Below, one piece after another: positions 7,621 to 15,689 of a DNA stretch of 34,723 nt. A model generated the notes under the pieces. It was given only the letters and a program-made list of their open reading frames with translations, ran no database searches and had not been told where the DNA came from. The position numbers and the translations under genes were made by a program. Each line of letters starts with the position of its first letter. Within the stretch, counting starts at the first letter, position 1. Origin of the DNA: an uncultured Lachnospiraceae bacterium (GTDB taxonomy: Bacteria > Bacillota > Clostridia > Lachnospirales > Lachnospiraceae); the NCBI GenBank assembly GCA_944381485.1, contig CALWLI010000033.1:1-34723 (forward strand), given 5' to 3'.

Positions 7621-8517
7621 ATGAGAAGAAGGATTTTTGCAGGAATGATGGCGGCAGCCATGGTGGCAGGACTTACAGCCTGCGGCTCATCATCAGAGGC
7701 GGAGACAACAGCAGCCCAGGGAGCAGCTGAAGAGGGAACTGAGTCAGGAGCTGAGTCAGGTCTTGAGGACGGAGTGCTCAGCGTTGCCATGGAGTGCAGC
7801 TATGCTCCCTACAACTGGACACAGCAGGACGATTCAAACGGAGCTGTTCAGATCAAGGGAAGCAGCGATTACGCATACGGCTACGATGTAATGATGGCAA
7901 AGCACATAGCCGAGGCCCTCGGAGTGGACCTTGAGATAGTAAAGTCCGACTGGGATTCCCTTGTACCTGCAGTACAGTCCGGAACAGTTGACTGTGTTAT
8001 AGCAGGCCAGTCCATAACTTCAGAGAGACTTCAGTCAGTTGATTTTTCAGAGCCTTATTACTATGCATCTGTAGTGGCTGTGACAAAGAAGGATTCACCC
8101 TATGCTAACGCTCAGGGAGTATCAGATCTTGCAGGTGCCACAGTTACAAGCCAGCAGAACACCATATGGTATGACAGCTGCCTTCCCCAGATAGAGGGAG
8201 CGGATATACTTGCGGCACAGGAGTCAGCCCCCGCAATGCTTGTCGCTCTTGAGTCGGGAAGAGTGGATCTGGTGGTTACAGATATGCCCACAGCTCAGGC
8301 CGCATGCGTGGCTTACCCTGACATGGTGCTTCTCGATTTCACCGGATCTGACGATGACTTTGAGGTATCAGAGGAGGACATAAATATAGGTATATCCATG
8401 AGAAAGGGCAATTCAGCCTTAAAGGAGCAGATAGACTCAGTCCTTTCAGAGATGAATGTGGATGATTTCAATGAGATGATGGATGAGGCCATAAGCGTTC
8501 AGCCTCTTTCAGAGTAA
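7621..8517 (+). CDS. Amino-acid (probably lysine) ABC transporter substrate-binding lipoprotein
   Basis: A 298-residue periplasmic-binding-protein type 2 receptor anchored outside the membrane. The N-terminus has MRRR, a hydrophobic core and the lipobox LTAC with Cys21 as the lipidation site, then an S/E/T-rich linker to about residue 45. The rest matches polar amino-acid binding proteins: GYDVMMAKHIAEALG, AGQSITSERLQSVDFSEPYY and a C-terminal SVLSEMNVDDFNEMMDEA helix. The ATG at 7621 follows GAGGAGGAAG; longer readings upstream run through the riboswitch and are not genes. Followed by permease and ATPase genes. Substrate call of lysine rests on the riboswitch, not on the protein itself. Confidence 0.92.
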   Translation: MRRRIFAGMMAAAMVAGLTACGSSSEAETTAAQGAAEEGTESGAESGLEDGVLSVAMECSYAPYNWTQQDDSNGAVQIKGSSDYAYGYDVMMAKHIAEALGVDLEIVKSDWDSLVPAVQSGTVDCVIAGQSITSERLQSVDFSEPYYYASVVAVTKKDSPYANAQGVSDLAGATVTSQQNTIWYDSCLPQIEGADILAAQESAPAMLVALESGRVDLVVTDMPTAQAACVAYPDMVLLDFTGSDDDFEVSEEDINIGISMRKGNSALKEQIDSVLSEMNVDDFNEMMDEAISVQPLSE

Positions 8518-8553
8518 TCATTACAGCTTAAACATAGAGGAGTTTGATTAAAA

Positions 8554-9411
8554 ATGTTACCTTCAGATTTTTGGGGAAGAATAGTTTTCATATTGGAGGA
8601 GTACGGAGCCTCCTTTGCCGGCGGCATTTGGACCACCATGATCATAGCCGTGATCTCAACTGCCATAGGATGCATCATAGGCTTTGCCATAGGCATAATT
8701 CAGACCATACCCTGTGACAGGGAGGAGACTCCTGTAAAATGGGGACTACTCTCAGTCATAAAGTTTATACTGACAGCCTATGTGGAGATCTTCAGAGGTA
8801 CTCCCATGATGGTTCAGGCCATGTTTATATATTACGGCTCTGCCATGGTATTTAATATAAACATGGGAATGTGGACAGCAGCCTTCTTTATAGTATCCAT
8901 AAACACCGGAGCTTACATGGCTGAGACCGTGAGAGGAGGAATACTTTCCATAGATCCGGGACAGACAGAGGGAGCCATGGCCATAGGAATGAACCATTTT
9001 CAGACCATGATAAATGTTATACTTCCCCAGGCTCTGAGGAACATTATGCCTCAGATAGGAAACAACCTTATCATAAATATCAAGGACACATCAGTGCTTT
9101 CGGTGATAGGAGTCATGGAGCTTTTCTACACTACGAAGGGCATAGCCGGAGCTTACTATACTTACTTTGAGGCCTTCACCATAACAATGGTATTCTACTT
9201 TATTATGACCTTCATCTGCTCAAGGATACTCAGATTCATGGAGTCGAAGATGGACGGCCCTGACAATTATGAGCTGGTACAGACAGACGCTCTGGTCATG
9301 GGAGAAGGAATGCATACCTACAATCCCAAGGACAAGAATTCATATACCAACGTTGACTATAAGGCACATAAGACAGGAAATTTTAACGAGAATCAGAGGG
9401 AGGGCATGTAA
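8554..9411 (+). CDS. Amino-acid ABC transporter permease (probably lysine)
   Basis: A 285-residue inner-membrane subunit of the HisMQ/GlnP type with about five membrane segments. The cytoplasmic coupling loop reads [22 protein letters not shown], the EAA-loop signature (G-Q-x-E-A-x-x-I/L-G form) that contacts the ATPase. [13 protein letters not shown] upstream is also typical of this subfamily. The C-terminal tail of about 45 residues after the last membrane segment is hydrophilic and longer than usual. The ATG at 8554 is preceded by GGAG. Only one permease gene is present, so it should form a homodimer. It ends two bases before the ATPase start. Confidence 0.93.
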   Translation: MLPSDFWGRIVFILEEYGASFAGGIWTTMIIAVISTAIGCIIGFAIGIIQTIPCDREETPVKWGLLSVIKFILTAYVEIFRGTPMMVQAMFIYYGSAMVFNINMGMWTAAFFIVSINTGAYMAETVRGGILSIDPGQTEGAMAIGMNHFQTMINVILPQALRNIMPQIGNNLIINIKDTSVLSVIGVMELFYTTKGIAGAYYTYFEAFTITMVFYFIMTFICSRILRFMESKMDGPDNYELVQTDALVMGEGMHTYNPKDKNSYTNVDYKAHKTGNFNENQREGM

Positions 9412-9412
9412 T

Positions 9413-10150
9413 ATGGAAAACATAATCAAGGTAAGCCATCTCCAAAAGTTTTTCGGAAAAAATCAGGTCCTTAAGGATGTGGACTTCAAGGTGGATGAGG
9501 GTGATGTGACCACCATAATAGGGGCGTCAGGCTCGGGAAAATCAACACTTTTAAGATGTATAAATCTCCTTGAGAAACCCTCGGGAGGAGAGATACTCTT
9601 CCACGGAAAGCCCATAACAGGAAAGGGCTTTGACCACTGTGGCTACAGAGCTAAGGTGGGCATGTGCTTCCAGAGCTTTAACCTCTTCAACAATATGACC
9701 GTACTTGAAAACTGTATGACAGGACCTGTCAAGGTGCTCAAAAAGTCAAGGGAGAAAGCTAAGGAGAAGGCTCTCTTCTATCTCAAGAAGGTGGGTATGG
9801 ATCCTTACATAAATGCAAAGCCCATGCAGCTCTCCGGAGGACAGAAGCAGAGAGTTGCCATAGCCAGAGCCCTTGCCATGGAGCCGGAGGTACTGCTCTT
9901 CGACGAGCCCACATCGGCTCTTGACCCACAGATGGTGGGAGAGGTGCTTTCCGTCATGAGACAGCTTGCAAAGGAAGGGCTTACTATGATCATAGTGACT
10001 CACGAGATGGCTTTTGCCAGGGATGTCTCCACCCATGTTGTGTACATGGCGGACGGTGTCATCTGTGAGGAGGGGACTCCTGAAGATATATTTGAACATC
10101 CCAAAAAAGAAAAGACAGTGGAGTTCCTTAAGAGATTCAACGAGAGATAA
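9413..10150 (+). CDS. Amino-acid ABC transporter ATP-binding protein (probably lysine)
   Basis: A 245-residue ATPase powering import. Walker [10 protein letters not shown] is at residues 37-45, the signature LSGGQ at 140-144, Walker B LLFDEP at 161-166 and the switch histidine in THEMA at 197; all key residues are intact. The closest subgroup is the GlnQ/HisP polar amino-acid ATPases. An in-frame reading opens upstream inside the permease gene, but the ATG at 9413, just after the permease stop and preceded by GAGGGAGGGC, gives the normal family start. A terminator hairpin follows directly, closing the riboswitch operon. Confidence 0.95.
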   Translation: MENIIKVSHLQKFFGKNQVLKDVDFKVDEGDVTTIIGASGSGKSTLLRCINLLEKPSGGEILFHGKPITGKGFDHCGYRAKVGMCFQSFNLFNNMTVLENCMTGPVKVLKKSREKAKEKALFYLKKVGMDPYINAKPMQLSGGQKQRVAIARALAMEPEVLLFDEPTSALDPQMVGEVLSVMRQLAKEGLTMIIVTHEMAFARDVSTHVVYMADGVICEEGTPEDIFEHPKKEKTVEFLKRFNER

Positions 10151-10166
10151 GAAGCTCTGTTTAAGA

Positions 10167-10200
10167 GGCCTGCAGGTGTATATTCCCTGCAGGTCTTTTA
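10167..10200 (+). terminator. Terminator of the ABC transporter operon
   Basis: GGCCTGCAGG (10167-10176) pairs with CCTGCAGGTC (10186-10195) over ten bases with one G-U pair, followed by TTTTA. Confidence 0.8.
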
Positions 10201-10251
10201 TAATAAGCGCTCCTTAAAAAAGAATGATATGTGTCCTCTTCTCTTTACAGG

Positions 10252-10280
10252 TTTACTTAATCTCTCACTGATGCTAAAAT
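10252..10280 (+). promoter_or_regulatory. Promoter for the cysteine desulfurase gene
   Basis: TTTACT (10252-10257) and TAAAAT (10275-10280) with a 17-base spacer; transcript would start near 10287, about 58 bases before the ATG. Confidence 0.5.
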
Positions 10281-10344
10281 AACTCCTGATGACTTTAAGA
10301 CATACAGATTATATATGTATAAACATAAAAAGGAAGAGATCGAT

Positions 10345-11499
10345 ATGACCGTTTATTTTGATAATGCCGCCACAACGAGAGTGGACCCCAGGGTGACAGA
10401 GCTCATGGTAAAGATAATGAATGAGGACTATGGCAATCCCTCATCAAAGTATATTATGGGGCTGACAGCCGAGAATTATATAAAGGAGGCCAAGGAGAGA
10501 ATAGCTTCAAGCCTCAAGGTAAAGCCCTCAGAGATAGTTTTTACCTCAGGAGGGACAGAGTCTGATAACATGGCTTTAATAGGAACGGCCATGGCCCGAA
10601 AAAAGAGAGGAAAACATATCATAAGCTGCAATATAGAGCATGCAGCTATCTACAAGACCTTGGAGTTTCTGGAAAAGGAAGGCTTTGAGATAAGCTTTAT
10701 AGGAGTCGACGAGAAGGGGCATGTTGACCTTGAGGAGCTTAAAAGGACAGTAAGGCCTGACACCATACTTGTGAGTATGATGTATGTGAACAATGAGATA
10801 GGGGCCATAGAGCCCATAGCCGAGGCATCACGCATAGTAAAGAGCATAAATCCCGACTGCTATTTCCACACGGATGCGATCCAGGCATATGGTAAGCTCA
10901 CCATAAGGCCGAAAAAGGAGGGCATAGACCTTTTGTCTGTCAGCAGCCACAAGATACACGGTCCTAAGGGAGTGGGCTTCATATATATAAATGAAAAAGT
11001 AAGGATAGAACCCATAATATTCGGAGGCGGGCAGCAAAAGGACATGCGCTCCGGCACAGAAAATGTTCCGGGGATAGCAGGACTGGGACTTGCGGCTGAG
11101 CTCTACTCAAAGAATCACGAGGAATATATAAAAAGGATACTTGCGGTAAAGGACCGTCTGACGGAGAGGCTTGAGAAGATAGAGGGGGTAAAGCTTAATT
11201 CTCTTAAGGGTGAGGAGAGTGCTCCCCAGATAGTAAGCGCCTCCTTTGAGGGAGTGAGAGCCGAGGTGCTTCTCCACGCTCTTGAGGATAAGGGAGTCTA
11301 TGTGTCTTCAGGTTCAGCCTGTTCCTCAAACCATCCCGCCATATCAGGAACACTTAAAGCCATAGGCGTAAAGAAGGAGCTTTTGGACAGCACCTTGAGG
11401 TTTTCCTTCGGCATATTCAATGAGCCCGGGGAAGCGGATTATTGTTCCGACTGTATAGAGGAGCTTCTTCCTGTGCTTCGGAAATACACAAGAAAATAA
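10345..11499 (+). CDS. Cysteine desulfurase (NifS/IscS family)
   Basis: PLP enzyme that takes sulfur from cysteine as a persulfide. At 384 residues, with YFDNAATT at the N-terminus, the PLP lysine in SSHKIHGPKG at residue 203 and the catalytic cysteine in SSGSACSS at residue 326. The long flexible loop with this cysteine resembles group I enzymes. An in-frame ATG at 10315 exists, but the ATG at 10345 has GGAAGAG at proper distance and gives the standard start. The next gene is thiI, so in this position it probably is the dedicated sulfur donor for 4-thiouridine, like the NifZ-ThiI pair of Bacillus; no iscU-like scaffold gene is nearby. Confidence 0.95.
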   Translation: MTVYFDNAATTRVDPRVTELMVKIMNEDYGNPSSKYIMGLTAENYIKEAKERIASSLKVKPSEIVFTSGGTESDNMALIGTAMARKKRGKHIISCNIEHAAIYKTLEFLEKEGFEISFIGVDEKGHVDLEELKRTVRPDTILVSMMYVNNEIGAIEPIAEASRIVKSINPDCYFHTDAIQAYGKLTIRPKKEGIDLLSVSSHKIHGPKGVGFIYINEKVRIEPIIFGGGQQKDMRSGTENVPGIAGLGLAAELYSKNHEEYIKRILAVKDRLTERLEKIEGVKLNSLKGEESAPQIVSASFEGVRAEVLLHALEDKGVYVSSGSACSSNHPAISGTLKAIGVKKELLDSTLRFSFGIFNEPGEADYCSDCIEELLPVLRKYTRK

Positions 11500-11500
11500 A

Positions 11501-11529
11501 TTGACAATTTTCCATGCTGCGAATATAGT
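11501..11529 (+). promoter_or_regulatory. Promoter directly upstream of thiI
   Basis: Perfect TTGACA (11501-11506), 17-base spacer and TATAGT (11524-11529), starting one base after the cysteine desulfurase stop. thiI can therefore be transcribed alone as well as by readthrough. Confidence 0.7.
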
Positions 11530-11537
11530 AGATATAC

Positions 11538-11566
11538 TGCCGCAGGGAAAGCGGCAAAATTTTTTG
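11538..11566 (+). terminator. Small hairpin plus T tract in the thiI leader
   Basis: TGCCGC (11538-11543) pairs with GCGGCA (11551-11556), followed by AAATTTTTT. It resembles a weak terminator for transcripts coming from the cysteine desulfurase gene, or an attenuator just after the thiI promoter start. The stem is only six base pairs. Confidence 0.35.
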
Positions 11567-11577
11567 AGAGGGAATAT

Positions 11578-12759
11578 ATGCGTTATCACAGCTTTTTGAT
11601 CAAATACGCCGAGATAGGCACAAAGGGAAAGAACAGATACATTTTTGAGGACGCCCTCATACATCAGATAAAGCAGCACCTTAAAAAGGTGGAGGGAGAG
11701 TTCGCCGTAGTCAAGGAGCAGGGAAGGATATATGTAAACGCAAAATCCGACTATGACTATGACGAGGTGGTGGAGGCCTTAAAGAAGGTCTTCGGAATAG
11801 TAGGCATCTGTCCTATGACTCAGCTTGCGGACGAGGGCTATGAGAAGCTCAGGCAGGAGATAGTTAAATTTATAGATGAGGAGTATCCCGACAAGCATTT
11901 TACTTTCAAGGTAAGGGCAAAGCGCACAAACAAACACTACCCTGTGACCTCTGACGAGATAAACGCGGATGTGGGATATGACATATTGACTGCCTTTCCG
12001 GAGACCAAGGTCGACGTGAGAAATCCCGAGGTGATGATACACATAGAGATAAGGCAGCAGATAAATGTTTATTCAAAGACCATAAAGGGAGCAGGAGGTA
12101 TGCCCATAGGAACCAACGGAAAGGCTATGCTTCTTCTCTCAGGCGGAATAGACAGCCCCGTAGCAGGCTATATGATAGCAAAGAGGGGAGTCATGATAGA
12201 GGCCGTATATTTCCACGCTCCGCCCTATACCTCAGAGAGGGCAAAGCAGAAGGTGGTTGACCTTGCCAAGGCCGTGGCCGGCTACTCAGGCCCCATAAAG
12301 CTCCACGTCGTAAACTTTACGGAGATACAGCTCTATATCTACGAGCAGTGCCCCCACGATGAGCTCACCATCATTATGAGAAGATATATGATGAGAATAG
12401 CTGAGAGGATAGCCGAGGAGACCGGGTGCATAGGACTCATCACAGGAGAATCCATAGGGCAGGTGGCGTCCCAGACCATGTTCTCTCTGCAGGTGACGAA
12501 CGAGGTGTGCACACTTCCTGTATACAGGCCTGTGATAGGCTTTGACAAGCAGGAGATAGTGGATGTTGCGGAGAATATAGGAACATTTGAGACAAGCATA
12601 CTCCCCTATGAGGACTGCTGTACCATATTTGTGGCAAAGCATCCCGTCACCAAGCCGAATATAAATGTTATCAAAAAATCAGAGACAAAGCTTGCTGAAA
12701 AGATAGATGAGATGATGGACACCGCGGTGAAGACAAGGGAAGAGATAATCTGCAGCTGA
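11578..12759 (+). CDS. thiI: tRNA 4-thiouridine synthase (tRNA sulfurtransferase)
   Basis: Adenylates U8 of tRNA and inserts sulfur; also linked to thiamine thiazole synthesis in some bacteria. The 393 residues comprise a ferredoxin-like/THUMP region (about 1-165) and an adenylation domain with the PP-loop SGGIDSP at residues 188-194. GESIGQVASQT is also typical. The C-terminal rhodanese domain of E. coli ThiI is absent, as is normal in Firmicutes, where the partner desulfurase hands sulfur over directly; a DCC pair is retained near residue 344. The ATG at 11578 follows GAGAGGG. A strong terminator follows. Confidence 0.95.
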   Translation: MRYHSFLIKYAEIGTKGKNRYIFEDALIHQIKQHLKKVEGEFAVVKEQGRIYVNAKSDYDYDEVVEALKKVFGIVGICPMTQLADEGYEKLRQEIVKFIDEEYPDKHFTFKVRAKRTNKHYPVTSDEINADVGYDILTAFPETKVDVRNPEVMIHIEIRQQINVYSKTIKGAGGMPIGTNGKAMLLLSGGIDSPVAGYMIAKRGVMIEAVYFHAPPYTSERAKQKVVDLAKAVAGYSGPIKLHVVNFTEIQLYIYEQCPHDELTIIMRRYMMRIAERIAEETGCIGLITGESIGQVASQTMFSLQVTNEVCTLPVYRPVIGFDKQEIVDVAENIGTFETSILPYEDCCTIFVAKHPVTKPNINVIKKSETKLAEKIDEMMDTAVKTREEIICS

Positions 12760-12764
12760 ATAAA

Positions 12765-12807
12765 AAAAACATACCCACAGGGATTATCCCGGAGAGGGTA
12801 TGTTTTT
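12765..12807. terminator. Bidirectional terminator between thiI and the HPr-like gene
   Basis: AAAAACATACCC (12765-12776) pairs perfectly with GGGTATGTTTTT (12796-12807). The loop holds a second small stem, GGGAT/ATCCC. A tracts and T tracts flank both sides, so it can serve both converging genes. Confidence 0.85.
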
Positions 12808-12841
12808 GATTTAAATTTAAACTTACGGAAATGATTTGGGG

Positions 12842-13078
12842 CTACTCCTCTATAATGTAGGGCTTCAGAGTCTCAAGTATCTCATCGAGATTTCCGTCGG
12901 CGTGGATATTGAGGGTGATGGGCTTTGAGAGGTCAAGGGAGAATATTCCCATTATAGACTTCGCATCAATTATATAGCGCCCTGAAACAAGGTCAAAATC
13001 CACATCGTATCTGTTCAGATCATTGACAAATGACTTGACTTTATCGATAGTATTTAATGAAATACGAACTTCCTTCAT
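12842..13078 (-). CDS. HPr-like protein lacking the phosphorylatable histidine
   Basis: A 78-residue protein that aligns with the phosphocarrier HPr across its length by eye. The regulatory-serine helix is kept as AKSIMGIFSLDL, with Ser41 at the place of HPr Ser46. The catalytic loop GIHARPA is replaced by NTIDKVKSF, so no residue equivalent to His15 exists and transfer of phosphate to PTS enzymes is not expected. The closest functional parallel is Crh of Bacillus, which lacks His15 and acts as a CcpA corepressor through its serine, but the replacement here is more radical. AGGAGG lies 11 bases before the ATG. It is a single-gene unit with its own promoter and terminator. Confidence 0.8.
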   Translation of the reverse strand: MKEVRISLNTIDKVKSFVNDLNRYDVDFDLVSGRYIIDAKSIMGIFSLDLSKPITLNIHADGNLDEILETLKPYIIEE

Positions 13079-13121
13079 AACAAACGCAACCTCCTGAATT
13101 CAATGATTCTTTATAGAATAA

Positions 13122-13149
13122 ATTCTACCATGAAGAGCCTTAAAGTCAA
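13122..13149 (-). promoter_or_regulatory. Promoter of the HPr-like gene
   Basis: On the minus strand TTGACT (13149-13144), a 16-base spacer and TAGAAT (13127-13122), a good vegetative promoter. The -10 is part of the palindrome TAGAATAAATTCTA at 13114-13127. Confidence 0.65.
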
Positions 13150-13177
13150 GCAATTAGAAGTAAAACGGGAGTAAAAA

Positions 13178-14587
13178 ATGACATTTGCAATTCACAATTT
13201 GGGCTGTAAAGTAAATACCTACGAGACTGACGCCATGATATGTAAACTCAGGGAGGCGGGATACGAAGAAAGAGCCTTCAACGAGAAGGCGGATGTATAC
13301 ATAATAAACACCTGCACTGTTACGAATGTGGCTGACAAGAAGTCAAGACAGATGCTCCACAGGGCAAGAAAGCTGAACAAGGACGCCGTTGTGGTGGCTG
13401 TGGGCTGCTATGTGGATGCTGCGATGAAAAATGAGGAGATGAGAGGGCTCCTTGAGGATAAGGCTGTAGATATATTTCTCACCAACAGAGAAAAGCCCGA
13501 GATATTGTCTAAGATAGAGGAGTTTTTGAACACCGGAAAAAAAATAAGCCTTGAGTCGGGAAACCTTAAGGAAGAAAGCTCAGGCTTCGGCTGCGAATCC
13601 GGATCTTTCGGAATGAGAGTCTCCGAGATAGTAAATCATACCAGAGCCTTCATAAAGGTACAGGACGGATGCAACCAGTTTTGCTCTTACTGTATCATTC
13701 CCTTTGCGAGAGGCAGGATAGTATCAAGACCCATTCAGGATTGCGTGGATGAGATAAAGGAGCTTTCCGAAAAGGGCGTCAGAGAGGTGGTCCTTACAGG
13801 CATACATTTGAGCTCCTACGGAAAGGATTGGCTGAGAGACGGGGGAAAAGGTCCGGTAAGTGATGAGGACTTCAAAGACAGGATATATCTTCTTGAGCTT
13901 ATAAAGGCAATCCATGACATAGAGGGAGTGGAGAGGATAAGAGTGGGTTCTCTTGAGCCCCATATCATCTCTGAGAAGTTTGCCTCCGAGCTCTCAAAAT
14001 TGGAAAAATTCTGCCCCCATTTCCATCTTTCTCTTCAAAGCGGATCCGATACCGTGCTTAAGAGGATGAACAGACACTACAGCGCAGAGGACTACGGGAG
14101 ACGCTGCGACATACTGAGGAGATATTTCTCTCATCCCGCCATAACAACAGACGTAATAGTGGGATTTCCCGGAGAGAGCGATGAGGAGTTTGAGGAGACA
14201 CTTAAGTTTGCTCGGGATATAAGCTTTTATGAGATGCATGTATTCAAGTATTCGGGGAGAGCGGGCACAAGGGCCTACAGCATGCCTGATCAGATACCTG
14301 AGGAGATAAAGAGTGAGAGAAGCGAAAAGCTCATAAAGCTTGCTGAGGAGATGTCTGATGAATTTGTAAAATACTATATGGGCCGCGAGCTGGAGATGCT
14401 TCCTGAGGAGATAGTGGAGGTAAATCAGGAGGATGGCGGCAAAAAGAGCTATGTCACAGGCTATACAAAGGAATATGTAAGGACTGTAAAGGAAGCCCGG
14501 GATTTTGAAAAGGGAAAGCTTATACGGGGGATTGCGTCAGATATTTGTAAGGAAAAATCTATTTACGAAAGTATCCTTTTGAGTTAG
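13178..14587 (+). CDS. mtaB: tRNA t6A37 methylthiotransferase
   Basis: Radical-SAM enzyme that converts t6A37 to ms2t6A in tRNAs reading ANN codons. The N-terminal methylthiotransferase domain carries Cys10 (LGCKVNTYETD), Cys46 and Cys77, which hold the auxiliary cluster. The radical-SAM CxxxCxxC is Cys165, Cys169, Cys172 in QDGCNQFCSYCIIPFARGR. A TRAM-like RNA-binding end follows from about residue 400. The 469 residues are slightly above the usual 430-450, with extra residues after about 120. The ATG at 13178 is preceded by CGGGAG. It sits upstream of ireB by 33 bases, suggesting one transcript through RNase J. Confidence 0.94.
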   Translation: MTFAIHNLGCKVNTYETDAMICKLREAGYEERAFNEKADVYIINTCTVTNVADKKSRQMLHRARKLNKDAVVVAVGCYVDAAMKNEEMRGLLEDKAVDIFLTNREKPEILSKIEEFLNTGKKISLESGNLKEESSGFGCESGSFGMRVSEIVNHTRAFIKVQDGCNQFCSYCIIPFARGRIVSRPIQDCVDEIKELSEKGVREVVLTGIHLSSYGKDWLRDGGKGPVSDEDFKDRIYLLELIKAIHDIEGVERIRVGSLEPHIISEKFASELSKLEKFCPHFHLSLQSGSDTVLKRMNRHYSAEDYGRRCDILRRYFSHPAITTDVIVGFPGESDEEFEETLKFARDISFYEMHVFKYSGRAGTRAYSMPDQIPEEIKSERSEKLIKLAEEMSDEFVKYYMGRELEMLPEEIVEVNQEDGGKKSYVTGYTKEYVRTVKEARDFEKGKLIRGIASDICKEKSIYESILLS

Positions 14588-14620
14588 AATAAGCTATAGT
14601 GATAAAAAGGACGTGATAAT

Positions 14621-14884
14621 ATGAGCAATATGCAGAACACACAGATAATAGGACAGGTAAAGGGAAACAAGCCCGATGTCAGCGACGTTTTGAGAGATGT
14701 ATACAATGCTCTCGTGGAGAAGGGCTACAATCCCATAAACCAGATAGTCGGATATATTATGTCCGGAGATCCCACATATATTACCAGCCATAAGAATGCC
14801 AGGAGCCTTATTATGAAGGTGGAGCGTGACGAGATCCTGGAGGAGCTGATGGCATCCTACATCAAGTCCGAACTGAACGGTTAA
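14621..14884 (+). CDS. ireB: IreB family regulatory protein
   Basis: An 87-residue protein matching the DUF965/YrzL family: [33 protein letters not shown] is the conserved core (seen here, shown shortened to the segment [17 protein letters not shown]). In Enterococcus, IreB is a small protein phosphorylated by the Ser/Thr kinase IreK and it modulates cephalosporin resistance (established for that species only). The conserved order ireB-ruvX-DUF1292 is typical of Firmicutes (yrzL-yrrK-yrzB in Bacillus). The stop codon directly abuts the ruvX ATG. Phosphorylation by a kinase here is an inference; no kinase gene is in the window. Confidence 0.93.
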   Translation: MSNMQNTQIIGQVKGNKPDVSDVLRDVYNALVEKGYNPINQIVGYIMSGDPTYITSHKNARSLIMKVERDEILEELMASYIKSELNG

Positions 14885-15328
14885 ATGAGAGTTTTAGGGC
14901 TTGATTACGGAAGCAAGACAGTCGGAGTTGCTCTGACTGACGAGATGGGTATTATTGCGTCTCCCCTGGAGACGATAGAGCGTGATATGGAAAGCAAAAT
15001 AAGGCCGACTTTAAGGCGCATAGAGGAACTCGTACATAAGTATGAGGTTTCTTTTATTGTTCTCGGATATCCTGTAAAGATGAGCGGCGAGGTCGGGGAG
15101 AGGGCTCTCAAGACGGAGGAATTCAAGGTCCTTCTTGAAAAAAGGCTTGGTGAGTCTGTTCCTGTGCGCCTGTGGGATGAGAGATTGAGCACTGCTGACG
15201 CAAGGGAGATATTGGACGAGAGCGGGATCAAAAGGAGCGAACAGAAAAAGTATATTGATAAGATAGCTGCCGCTCTGATTCTGGAAGACTATATGAAAAA
15301 CAGTAAAGATTACGCATGTAATCCTTAA
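14885..15328 (+). CDS. ruvX: RuvX/YqgF family nuclease (Holliday junction resolvase-like, pre-16S rRNA processing)
   Basis: A 147-residue RNase H-fold protein. It opens with LGLDYGSKTVGVALTDEMG, containing the first catalytic aspartate; VPVRLWDERLSTADA supplies the conserved Glu region and KKYIDKIAAALILEDYM the last Asp. E. coli YqgF matures the 16S rRNA 5' end, and related proteins cut Holliday junctions in vitro. The start abuts the ireB stop, so translation is probably coupled. Length is normal and all acidic motifs are present. Confidence 0.94.
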   Translation: MRVLGLDYGSKTVGVALTDEMGIIASPLETIERDMESKIRPTLRRIEELVHKYEVSFIVLGYPVKMSGEVGERALKTEEFKVLLEKRLGESVPVRLWDERLSTADAREILDESGIKRSEQKKYIDKIAAALILEDYMKNSKDYACNP

Positions 15329-15357
15329 AATTGAATAAAAGAAAAGGAAAATCGAAT

Positions 15358-15624
15358 ATGGAAGAAAAAATAATCATGATCATGGATGACGGCTCTGAAG
15401 TTGAGTTTACTATTTTGGAGCAGACTGTTCTGGGAGGATCGAGCTATATCCTGGTGACTGATGCCCCGGATGATGAGGACGGTGAGTGCTATGTACTCAA
15501 AGATGTATCCACCGAGGAGGATGCGGAGTCAGTATATGAGTCTGTGGATGATGAGAAAGAATTGGATGCCGTCTTCAAGATCTTTGAGGAGATGCTCAAG
15601 GATGAACTTGATATAGAGCGGTAA
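15358..15624 (+). CDS. DUF1292 domain-containing protein (YrzB-like)
   Basis: An 88-residue very acidic protein. Its core, with DDGSEVEFTILEQT, SSYILVTD and a following YVLKDV, matches DUF1292, a small single-domain family of unknown function always met near ireB and ruvX. The ATG at 15358 with AAGGAAAA upstream is preferred over an in-frame TTG at 15331 that would begin within the lysine-rich leader. It ends 65 bases before RNase J. Confidence 0.9.
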   Translation: MEEKIIMIMDDGSEVEFTILEQTVLGGSSYILVTDAPDDEDGECYVLKDVSTEEDAESVYESVDDEKELDAVFKIFEEMLKDELDIER

Positions 15625-15689
15625 TCTTTTTGTGGGTAAAAAATGTATTTTAAGGGGACGTGAAAAATAAACAAGGAGGAAAATATCAT

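Noticed and set aside
9269-9412. Upstream extension of the ABC ATPase
   Set aside because: It overlaps the permease end and adds sequence unlike any family member; the ATG at 9413 is right after the permease stop.
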